Source of the DNA: Jeotgalibacillus sp. S-D1
GTDB lineage: Bacteria; Bacillota; Bacilli; Bacillales; Jeotgalibacillaceae
NCBI RefSeq assembly: GCF_004358665.1
Contig: NZ_SMZR01000003.1
Location: 62,001 to 126,000, forward strand
Direction of reading: 5' to 3'
DNA: 64,000 bases
Shown: piece by piece, positions 44,733-51,582 of the stretch
Layout of the letters: each line of letters starts with the position of its first letter
How positions within the stretch are numbered: position 1 is the first letter of the stretch
The notes under the pieces: generated by a model
What the model saw: the letters and a program-made list of their open reading frames with translations, nothing else
Told to the model about the DNA's origin: nothing
Databases searched by the model: none
Made by a program: the position numbers and the translations under genes

Positions 44733-45914
44733 CTAAGGTAGTGCATGACTTCTCGTTTTTCTCCACACCCACAGAAAAGGACGAAGAGGAAAATAAAGTA
44801 CATGGAGTTTAGTTGGCAAGGGAAGCGTTTTGGCGTCTTCAGGATAAGGATGCAGGAAGCTGATTACAAAAAACAGCTTTTGCTTTAAAGACATTAAAGA
44901 AAATAAATGATATTTATGATAGCGGGCAACATCCTCAGGAAGAGGATCTGTATGGAGGTTTACCTGGTTTTCCATATAAAAAACAGCTTCCTGGGCTAGC
45001 TTTGCATACTTTCTCAATGAGAAAGCCTGGGCTTTTAACGGCATTGGTGTACCAAAAACTGCTGAACTTAAATTGACTGCCTGTCCCCCTGCCCGGAGAT
45101 AATCGTATTTTTTAAAGTGAGATAATGACAGCTTCCAGTCTATTTCCTGATTCATTAATTGATGAATATCCATCAGCCAGCGAAGACGGGACCAGCCGTG
45201 ACGTGATCCATGGGAAACAAGAAATAAAAACAGATCTTCTTTTCCAAGAATGTAGACGGGTGATTTCGTCATTTGGCTTTTGACTTTTCTGTCCCATAAC
45301 TCTTTAAAGCCGGGTTCTTTTGCGGGACCTGGGTTTAGTCGCCAGTGAATTTCTGCTTTCAGCTTCTTTTTGGGATGGAAATAGGTCACATGATGATGCC
45401 GCCACTTCCAGTCATTTAAAATCGTTTGGATGTAATCATCTTTTTCATAGCCCCGGTCGAGCAGGATTTTTTCTGCATTGTCCAGCTCACCGATCGGAAC
45501 GATAAAATCTAAATCGCTGGATGTACGCAGTGAAAGATCACCATATAATTCATAAGCAAGCGTTGGGCCTTTGAGGAAAAGAAGTGGTATGCGCCGGGCA
45601 GTAAACAGTTGGCTGATCTGTTCCATTTCAGCAGTTAAGTGGAGCATTTGAAAAGTATTTCGCTGAAACAGACGAGTGAGTTCTTTTATTACATGAGCAG
45701 GTATCAGATCTCCCATATGTTTTAATTTTGGAGTAAGAACAGGATAAACACGGTGATGGATGGTTAATTGAATAAACAGCTCCCAGTCCACTGCAGGATA
45801 CCGATCAGACAAATCCGCCGGCAATGCGTTCTCTGGTTCCCATTTAAGTAATTCGATCAGAAACTGCATCTCCTGATGGATGTGTGTTAGATCAAGTTGA
45901 GATACGTTCTCCAT
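44733..45914 (-). CDS. Nucleotidyltransferase-family lasso tailoring protein (N)
   Basis: A 393-residue protein of the nucleotidyltransferase family seen in paeninodin/pseudomycoidin-type lasso clusters. The LRTSSDLDFIVP segment carries the Asp-x-Asp pair of the nucleotidyltransferase fold, preceded by RRIPLLFLKGPTLAYELYGD. From memory, the homologue in the pseudomycoidin cluster adds sugar to the phosphorylated peptide; here the role is inferred. ATG at 45914 with AAGGAG upstream is preferred over a TTG at 45944. It lies 13 bases after B2. Confidence 0.8.
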   Translation of the reverse strand: MENVSQLDLTHIHQEMQFLIELLKWEPENALPADLSDRYPAVDWELFIQLTIHHRVYPVLTPKLKHMGDLIPAHVIKELTRLFQRNTFQMLHLTAEMEQISQLFTARRIPLLFLKGPTLAYELYGDLSLRTSSDLDFIVPIGELDNAEKILLDRGYEKDDYIQTILNDWKWRHHHVTYFHPKKKLKAEIHWRLNPGPAKEPGFKELWDRKVKSQMTKSPVYILGKEDLFLFLVSHGSRHGWSRLRWLMDIHQLMNQEIDWKLSLSHFKKYDYLRAGGQAVNLSSAVFGTPMPLKAQAFSLRKYAKLAQEAVFYMENQVNLHTDPLPEDVARYHKYHLFSLMSLKQKLFFVISFLHPYPEDAKTLPLPTKLHVLYFPLRPFLWVWRKTRSHALP

Positions 45915-45927
45915 AGCCTGCTCCTTC

Positions 45928-46371
45928 TTAAACATTTTTTGCAAATTTACTGACCACGGTAAACCGCTCCATTCCTTCTGAACCGGTGAGATAAAATGGA
46001 CCGCTTCTTATCCATGCATGAGCAATTAGCTCCCCGTTTTCATCCCGCGCTGTACCCAGGTAAAGAGTGCTTTCAATTTTGCGCCGCTCAAGCATTCTCA
46101 TCGCTGCAATCGCTTTTACCAGGCACTGGCTTTCAAAAAATGTGTACTTGCTCGCTAAATGGATTGCCCGGGAGATTTCACCAAGTGTTTTTTTATTGTC
46201 CGGATTCGTCTCGAGCGAAGTTTCCTGCATGACAGCACCTAATGATGGAACGACTTTTGAAAAAGGGATGCTTTTTAAATAACGTGCCCACGCTAAATGA
46301 CAATACGATTCGATTAAAAGTTTTTTCAAAGGCCAGCTAAAGGATAAAAAGAGTTTTATTTTCCTTATCAT
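45928..46371 (-). CDS. Lasso peptide leader peptidase (B2, transglutaminase-like)
   Basis: A 147-residue Cys protease of the lasso B2 family (transglutaminase-like fold). The catalytic Cys is in FFESQCLVKAIAAMRML and the His in GELIAHAWIRSG; an Asp/Glu region follows at PFYLTGSEG. It cuts the precursor just after Met18 so that Ala1 becomes free for ring closure. The ATG at 46371 has GAAAGGA upstream, while a TTG at 46389 would overlap that site. It follows the B1 gene by 18 bases. Confidence 0.88.
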   Translation of the reverse strand: MIRKIKLFLSFSWPLKKLLIESYCHLAWARYLKSIPFSKVVPSLGAVMQETSLETNPDNKKTLGEISRAIHLASKYTFFESQCLVKAIAAMRMLERRKIESTLYLGTARDENGELIAHAWIRSGPFYLTGSEGMERFTVVSKFAKNV

Positions 46372-46389
46372 CTTAATCGATCCTTTCAA

Positions 46390-46686
46390 TTAGCGGCTAT
46401 GGGTTTTAATCAAACCCTCTTCTGCTAAATGGTCTAAAAATGAAAGGACCTGTTCCTCACATTCTTCCATTGTTACATTGTATTGACTTGTCAAGGCTGC
46501 GACCATATCCTGCAGGGAAACAGGCTGTTCCATCAGATCCCAGATGTCCCCGCCAACCTCGCCCAAATTATAATATTTTCCATTTTCAATACTCAGCATG
46601 ACCTTCTCGCCATCCATATCACTTACGATATTTCCTTCCTTTTGACTAAGCAAATGATCTTTTAATAGTGAACTGTTTTTAATCAT
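46390..46686 (-). CDS. Lasso peptide leader-binding protein (B1, PqqD-like)
   Basis: A 98-residue RiPP recognition element of the PqqD family. NIVSDMDGEKVMLSIENGKY and the helices DIWDLMEQPVSLQDMV match the winged-helix RRE that binds the leader peptide at its Tyr/Trp-x-x-Pro motif. It overlaps the end of the kinase gene by four bases (ATGA), so both are co-translated. In this lasso type B1 and B2 are separate proteins. Confidence 0.9.
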   Translation of the reverse strand: MIKNSSLLKDHLLSQKEGNIVSDMDGEKVMLSIENGKYYNLGEVGGDIWDLMEQPVSLQDMVAALTSQYNVTMEECEEQVLSFLDHLAEEGLIKTHSR

Positions 46687-47609
46687 ACAGCCTTTTCCTC
46701 CTTAAGAAATTTCTCTAAAATCAAGTCTGTCAGCTGATGAGCGGTAAACTGCGCAGCCGGTCTTCCAACCTGAAAGAAATCAATCTTGCCAGCCATTTTA
46801 GCGGATGTAGCAAAGTGCCATTCCATCAGTCCGGAGCGGGTAATAATAAAGTTGCGGTAGGTGTGATAAAACAGCTTTTGAAACCGTTCCATATTTTCAA
46901 TCGCTTTGATTTCTACCTGCTCTCCCCCAAGTTTCACAAGCTCAACGATCCCTGCTAAAGGCATTGGCTTATCAGCAAATTGGGCTGCAACAGGAACGGC
47001 AAACTTTGTTTCCCGATCAATAATAGGACGAAGCTTCTCCGACTCCATGCCAAATTGATTTAAGCTCTCAAGCCACAGCTTCTGCTGGGGATAAGCAGGT
47101 GTAACCATCGGCACGAAATCATCCGTTAACGTTACAGGAATGACATCATCACTTAATAGCTGGTAGCCCCGTTTTAAAAAAGCTGAGGCAAGTGTGGATT
47201 TCCCTGCTCCTGAGTCGCCGACAATGGCATACGCCTTGCCATTTACCGCAATGGCACTGCCATGCAAGGGAAGAATTCTTCTTTGCATTAATAGGGCTCC
47301 CATGCAGGTTCCAAGGAGATAAAGCCTTAGCTGGTCTTCCTGTACTCCCTCATGTGGAGAAACAGTAATGCTTTTTCCATTCTCAATCTTGTAAATGGCA
47401 GCATTCGATATATTAAACATGCAAAGGTCTTCTTTTATAAACGTCGAGCGGCCGGGTTCTGCAACTGCAGTCCACTCATCTTGCAAACTGTCACTCTTTA
47501 TTACCACATCAGCATGATAAGTATCTGCTGGATAAAGAAACTTCAATTCCGGTAAGATATATTCGCTTGAGATGGTTAAACCAAATGCATGATAGATGTT
47601 TTTCTTCAC
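46683..47609 (-). CDS. Lasso peptide kinase (K, HPr-kinase-like)
   Basis: A 308-residue protein related to HPr kinase. It has the P-loop AIVGDSGAGKSTLASAF around residue 140 and a PLHGSAIAV segment just before. In the paeninodin system such kinases phosphorylate the side chain of the precursor's last Ser, and this precursor also ends in Ser. GTG at 47609 is used because AGGCAGGTG stands just upstream; a TTG at 47648 would start before that site. The preceding 570 bases hold a decayed cyclase fragment, two operator-like dyads and a terminator. Confidence 0.85.
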   Translation of the reverse strand: MKKNIYHAFGLTISSEYILPELKFLYPADTYHADVVIKSDSLQDEWTAVAEPGRSTFIKEDLCMFNISNAAIYKIENGKSITVSPHEGVQEDQLRLYLLGTCMGALLMQRRILPLHGSAIAVNGKAYAIVGDSGAGKSTLASAFLKRGYQLLSDDVIPVTLTDDFVPMVTPAYPQQKLWLESLNQFGMESEKLRPIIDRETKFAVPVAAQFADKPMPLAGIVELVKLGGEQVEIKAIENMERFQKLFYHTYRNFIITRSGLMEWHFATSAKMAGKIDFFQVGRPAAQFTAHQLTDLILEKFLKEEKAV

Positions 47610-47659
47610 TCTTTTCACCTGCCTATAGGATGGATGGGCCCTTCCCAAAAGGATGTGAG

Positions 47660-47880
47660 GCCAATTACTTAATAAGAAGTCATGATTAACTGTCCATTGG
47701 CTGTACTATTGTCAACTAGCAATCTATCAAATAACTCAACTAAATTATCTATAATAACATCAGCAGTAATCGCTAATTTTCTTTCAAAGTTATAGGGCGT
47801 TATCAACCGGCATTGTAAATCCTGCCTTATTCATCCTTTTAAAAGGATTTCATCATGAGCTTACATGCTCCACAATGTCT
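47660..47880 (-). pseudogene. Decayed fragment of a second lasso cyclase
   Basis: On the minus strand one frame reads KLAITADVIIDN, then ELFDRLLVDN and GQLIMTSY before a stop. This matches the intact cyclase (KQLVITADAIIDN, then DLCDLFQV and SQLILLAY). Just upstream another frame reads KLMMKSF and KDE-GRIYN with stops, similar to QAMMAALAYF and FDDQQIY of the intact protein. So the piece is the glutaminase-like N-terminal region with several stops, shifts and deletions, and no PP-loop domain. It lies where the cyclase normally sits, between A and K. Confidence 0.72.
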
Positions 47881-47944
47881 TTGTATCCACTATTCTCGTG
47901 TACCCGCTCATGTTGTACTCCATTTAGATAAATGGAAACTAGCA

Positions 47945-47964
47945 TTGTTCTATATAAAGAACAT
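47945..47964. promoter_or_regulatory. SinR-type dyad 1
   Basis: TTGTTCT-ATATAA-AGAACAT. Half-sites GTTCT/AGAAC with six bases between, as in SinR operators. Upstream of the K-B1-B2-N-D genes. Confidence 0.6.
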
Positions 47965-48013
47965 AAATAGTAAAAAAATAGAGGGATGGATATAAGAAAA
48001 GATATCATTCGTT

Positions 48014-48033
48014 TTGTTCTATATTAAGAACAA
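48014..48033. promoter_or_regulatory. SinR-type dyad 2
   Basis: TTGTTCT-ATATTA-AGAACAA, a perfect seven-base inverted repeat, 69 bases from dyad 1 and between the precursor terminator and the cyclase remnant. Confidence 0.65.
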
Positions 48034-48109
48034 TCTATATTATTAAATTATCACCTTTCCCCTGCAGTGTCAATCTGGGGAAAAATAAATACTACATATT
48101 TTATCTGTT

Positions 48110-48155
48110 AAAAAACAGAAGAAAACCCTCATACTTATTGCTTATGTATAAGGGC
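48110..48155 (-). terminator. Terminator or attenuator after the lasso precursor gene
   Basis: On the minus strand CCCTTATAC pairs with GTATGAGGG (one G-U pair), followed by TTTTCTTCTG and further T. It lies 24 bases after the precursor stop codon and would separate C-A from the downstream tailoring genes. Confidence 0.65.
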
Positions 48156-48178
48156 GATAAAAAAGCATTGTATAAATT

Positions 48179-48304
48179 TTAGCTCTCGAAATGCACCATT
48201 TCGTCGGGATCAGGCTGATGACCATCAGGTATTGTCATACCAGGACCGGCCATTGTGCTCCCTACCTCTAATTTTTCAAGTGTTGGCTTTTTCCATTCTT
48301 TCAT
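48179..48304 (-). CDS. Lasso peptide precursor (A), paeninodin-like
   Basis: A 41-residue precursor. The leader MKEWKKPTLEKLEVGSTM (18 residues) has the Trp-x-x-Pro motif for B1 and the conserved Thr at position -2. The core begins AGPGMTIPD, giving a ring from Ala1 to Asp9, and continues GHQPDPDEMVHFES. The tail has the PDPDE-x-VH pattern of paeninodin as I recall it, and a final Ser for the kinase. A perfect GGAGGTGAT lies six bases before the ATG, 15 bases after the cyclase stop codon, so C and A are co-transcribed. It is missed by common length cut-offs. Confidence 0.93.
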   Translation of the reverse strand: MKEWKKPTLEKLEVGSTMAGPGMTIPDGHQPDPDEMVHFES

Positions 48305-48319
48305 TTGTATCACCTCCTC

Positions 48320-50251
48320 TCAATCTAATTTTTTTATAAAACGATAAACAATTAAACTTCTCATTAATGTCTTAAAATTAGCATTATAGACGTAGTTCGA
48401 CCCTGGATTACTAGTGTCGGTGCCGGCCAGTGCTGATCTTAAAACATCCATATTTATTAAATCTTTCATAACAGAATCATTAATAACTTGCTGCATCTCC
48501 TCCATAAAGATTTTCCAGTCCCGACGCATTCGATGAATTCCATCGCTTCCCTGAATGCCACGTGTTTTTTGATTCAGCCTTACTTCATCTGGCAGATAAT
48601 GTTCTGTGGACCTTCGAATAAGCAGGCGATCAACCCCATTTTGGACAAACTCATCTTCAGGTACAGATAAACAATAATTAATGACATCTAAATCATTTGT
48701 CGGATCGCGTTCCATAACCTTATACCGAAGCGACATTTTCGTTCCTGTTGTACCTGTAATGTTCCAGAAGGTTAATTTTTCAAATTGCTTTCGCCTTGCA
48801 TCATACGAATTAAAATAAGAATAAGATGCAGCATCCATTCCATGCGTACGTACTTTTTCCAATACCCCTGTTCTTTCGCCAAAGGACGGATTAATAAGAA
48901 GCGGAAAATTATCAGCTGTCTTTGGGGAGTACAATTCTGCAAGCACCTTTCCTTTAACTACAGACATTACACGCGATTTTTTTGCCCCTACGTTTTTACT
49001 GTATTGATTGACCTCTCGATAAAACTGAATCAGTTTGAGCTTTTTCAATAACAGAGTTTGATACTCCAGGGCCGGTCCCCAGGAAACTGTCCAATTCCCC
49101 CTCGCACCATTTAACAACACACCTACACCTTTTTGCCGAGCTGTTTGATGAATGCCTTTCATCCAAAACGAATTCTCAAAAAATTTGTATGGCATTTCAT
49201 AGATGTCTAGCCAGTCATCTATTTCTGTAAAAGGGCTTTTCCCGGTGAAGTCGAGGTAGTGGTCGTTTATATTACCAACATAATCAACGGTTGATTTAAT
49301 TAAAGGTCTCTCATCGGCAATTCTATGTTTTGGAGTCCAGTCGTGAAAATTATTCTCTGGTACATAGCTAAAGGTTTGGAGCTGTTTATTTTGTTGTTTT
49401 AAATGTGGGGCTGCAAAACTCACTACAGAACCAGAATCAAGCCCCCCGCTTAACTGTGCCCCCACCTTATGAATCGTTCGTGTACGGGCTGCCACTGATT
49501 TGTGAAACACATGTTGAAAAGCTTCTTTATATTCATCACTCGAACCAAGCTTCAGCTTTTCACCCATTATTACTGATGTATACTTTTTTACGTTTATTTT
49601 TCCATTCACTAGCGTTAACGTATGCGACGGCGGAATCTGATCGATATGTTGATAGACAGTTGCAAGAGGCTCAACCGTTTCATGCATACCCGGAATCGCA
49701 AGATATTCAGCAAGCCATAGCTCATTTATTTTTTTGTCTACAAAAGGCAATGCAAAAAATGGTTTTATCGTTGTACAAAAAGCAAAATGAGATTGGTTCG
49801 TATAATAATAGAGTGTTCGAGTACCAGAGAAGTCCCTTGCACCAAACAGCTTTCTCTCTTTTTCATCCCAAATCATAAAGGAAAAGTCTCCCCGCAAATG
49901 CTTGGGTGAATCCTCTCCCCATTTCTCGTAAGCGAGTAAAATTAACTGACTGTCTGACAACCCTTTACGATCTTGTTTCTTAACTTGAAAAAGATCACAC
50001 AGATCTTCTCGATTATCAATAATGGCATCCGCGGTAATGACCAGCTGCTTATGATAGTCATAGTAAGGAAGCCGTTCCCCAACTGACTCCTCTGTCACCC
50101 ATTGCAAATGACATCCCATAAATAAATGGTTCTGACAGTAAATTTGCTGATCGTCAAAAGGAAAATAAGCCAAAGCAGCCATCATAGCTTGACCATATTC
50201 AACTGATACAGGCTCTTGGTTTATATTGATCAGGCCAGCTATTGCGCTCAT
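48320..50251 (-). CDS. Lasso peptide cyclase (C, asparagine synthetase-like)
   Basis: A 643-residue asparagine synthetase-like lactam synthetase. The N-terminal half has the glutaminase-like fold, but the start MSAIAGLIN lacks the Cys2 nucleophile, as in lasso cyclases. The C-terminal half has the ATP PP-loop QLSGGLDSGSVVSFA near residue 270. It should activate the Asp9 side chain with ATP and close the ring onto the Ala1 amine. AAGGAGG precedes the ATG. It comes before the precursor gene, whereas A before C is the order I know for this cluster type. Confidence 0.93.
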   Translation of the reverse strand: MSAIAGLININQEPVSVEYGQAMMAALAYFPFDDQQIYCQNHLFMGCHLQWVTEESVGERLPYYDYHKQLVITADAIIDNREDLCDLFQVKKQDRKGLSDSQLILLAYEKWGEDSPKHLRGDFSFMIWDEKERKLFGARDFSGTRTLYYYTNQSHFAFCTTIKPFFALPFVDKKINELWLAEYLAIPGMHETVEPLATVYQHIDQIPPSHTLTLVNGKINVKKYTSVIMGEKLKLGSSDEYKEAFQHVFHKSVAARTRTIHKVGAQLSGGLDSGSVVSFAAPHLKQQNKQLQTFSYVPENNFHDWTPKHRIADERPLIKSTVDYVGNINDHYLDFTGKSPFTEIDDWLDIYEMPYKFFENSFWMKGIHQTARQKGVGVLLNGARGNWTVSWGPALEYQTLLLKKLKLIQFYREVNQYSKNVGAKKSRVMSVVKGKVLAELYSPKTADNFPLLINPSFGERTGVLEKVRTHGMDAASYSYFNSYDARRKQFEKLTFWNITGTTGTKMSLRYKVMERDPTNDLDVINYCLSVPEDEFVQNGVDRLLIRRSTEHYLPDEVRLNQKTRGIQGSDGIHRMRRDWKIFMEEMQQVINDSVMKDLINMDVLRSALAGTDTSNPGSNYVYNANFKTLMRSLIVYRFIKKLD

Positions 50252-50270
50252 TGAGTTCCTCCTTAACTAT

Positions 50271-50290
50271 TTGTACTTTCAAAAGAACAA
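50271..50290. promoter_or_regulatory. SinR-type dyad 3
   Basis: TTGTACT-TTCAAA-AGAACAA, one mismatch between arms, 20 bases before the cyclase start and overlapping the 5' untranslated region. Confidence 0.5.
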
Positions 50291-50332
50291 ACTAATCAAA
50301 AATTATGTACACATTAATGATAACATCATAAT

Positions 50333-50352
50333 TTGTTCTCAATAAAGAAATT
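50333..50352. promoter_or_regulatory. SinR-type dyad 4
   Basis: TTGTTCT-CAATAA-AGAAATT; the right arm is degenerate. It lies at the expected transcription start of the cyclase promoter. Confidence 0.45.
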
Positions 50353-50361
50353 CTTATTTTG

Positions 50362-50389
50362 ATTTTACACTGATTTCAAAACAAGTCAA
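50362..50389 (-). promoter_or_regulatory. Promoter of the lasso cyclase-precursor genes
   Basis: On the minus strand TTGACT (50389-50384) and TAAAAT (50367-50362) with a 16-base spacer. SinR-type dyads 4 and 5 flank it closely. Confidence 0.6.
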
Positions 50390-50394
50390 TGATA

Positions 50395-50415
50395 TTATTC
50401 TTAATTAAAGAACAA
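50395..50415. promoter_or_regulatory. SinR-type dyad 5
   Basis: TTATTCT-N7-AGAACAA, one base wider than the others, just upstream of the -35 box. Confidence 0.4.
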
Positions 50416-50428
50416 GTTCAGTTTTCTA

Positions 50429-51562
50429 TTAATTAGTGATATATTCCTGTTGAAACTTATTAAACCTTTCAATCCACGTTTCAATATCATCAAAATTACT
50501 TGTCCTTGTATTACATATCATTTGTAGTTTTAATTCTATGCAATCAAGAAAGAAAATGGACAATCTAATGTTTTTATTCAGTAATTCATCATTTAAGTTT
50601 AAATTGTGATGAAAATGCTTAATACACTGTTCGAGTAATAAAGATACTTCTTGAACAGTGTATTTATGTTTACTTGTATGAACTGTCATAAAAATCATCC
50701 AATACAAATCAAAGTAAATATTACGATTGCCCAAAGTATTCCAATCTATCACTTTGATCTTATTGTTTTTTCCCAACAAAATATTACCTTCCCAAAAATC
50801 ACCGTGTGATAACCCAAACCAGATATTTTCCACAAAATATTCTTTTTCAATTTTTGAAATTTCATTGAGACAAAATTCAGTAATCTTTTGTAATGTTATT
50901 AGATTACAATTATTGAGTTTGCTTATATTATTTAAAAGTGTTTCTATCGAAGTTTTTTTCGTGATTTTATACGAATACAGGTTTACTTTATATGGGTTGT
51001 TAGTAAGGGTTAATTGGTTTAAAACTGAAATTATCTTCAAGTTAAGTATTGTAGGCTGGGAAATCGAAAACTTAGCTCTATCAAAATTTATATATTCTTC
51101 AACAACAAATTTTTTTGAATAGTTCATTGACAATATTTTAGGACCTAATCCAGTTCGAAAAGCCTTATTTGCAATATTCATTTGTTCTTTTACGTAGGAT
51201 TCAGGTAAGGAAGAAGGGTAAATTGTTATTACTTTTTTTTGTGTAAAGTTAAAAATCTTCACTTCTCCCTCACGTAAATTTAGTAAGCAATGACCAAAGG
51301 TATTTGAAGCTATCTGATCAGCTGTTTTGCGTTTATTTAATAACTTTTTTTCTACAAAAACTTTAATAAAATTTAATACAATAAAATTTTTCTTTAATGC
51401 AACTGGCATTGCATTAATTATCTTATATTTTGTGTCCCTCTCGAAATAAGGGAAAGGTTTAGTAAACTTGTGTAAAATATAATATAGAGTTATTAGACTA
51501 ATTTCAGAATTTATATACATATGGTTGTCTACATATAAATAACTATATATCTTTTTAGCCAT
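50429..51562 (-). CDS. APH/choline-kinase-fold phosphotransferase
   Basis: A 377-residue protein with a recognisable kinase-like catalytic core. WFGLSHGDFWEGNILLGK holds the His-Gly-Asp-x4-Asn catalytic loop and IKVIDWNTLG the Asp-Trp metal motif. The N-terminal 80 residues are unlike the family. It would phosphorylate a small hydroxyl or amine compound such as a sugar or lipid head group. It follows the ABC transporter gene by 20 bases with GAAAGGTG upstream, so it belongs to the polysaccharide operon. Its DNA is very AT-rich. A role towards the lasso peptide is possible but not suggested by the operon. Confidence 0.72.
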   Translation of the reverse strand: MAKKIYSYLYVDNHMYINSEISLITLYYILHKFTKPFPYFERDTKYKIINAMPVALKKNFIVLNFIKVFVEKKLLNKRKTADQIASNTFGHCLLNLREGEVKIFNFTQKKVITIYPSSLPESYVKEQMNIANKAFRTGLGPKILSMNYSKKFVVEEYINFDRAKFSISQPTILNLKIISVLNQLTLTNNPYKVNLYSYKITKKTSIETLLNNISKLNNCNLITLQKITEFCLNEISKIEKEYFVENIWFGLSHGDFWEGNILLGKNNKIKVIDWNTLGNRNIYFDLYWMIFMTVHTSKHKYTVQEVSLLLEQCIKHFHHNLNLNDELLNKNIRLSIFFLDCIELKLQMICNTRTSNFDDIETWIERFNKFQQEYITN

Positions 51563-51582
51563 AGCATTACACCTTTCAATAA

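Noticed and set aside
47853-47945. 30-codon frame on the minus strand (MLVSIYLNGVQHERV...)
   Set aside because: No ribosome binding site and its ATG lies at the edge of an operator-like dyad; no match recognised.
49405-49878. Plus-strand frame of 157 codons opposite the lasso cyclase
   Set aside because: Antisense to a well-supported gene; no start signal and no family features.
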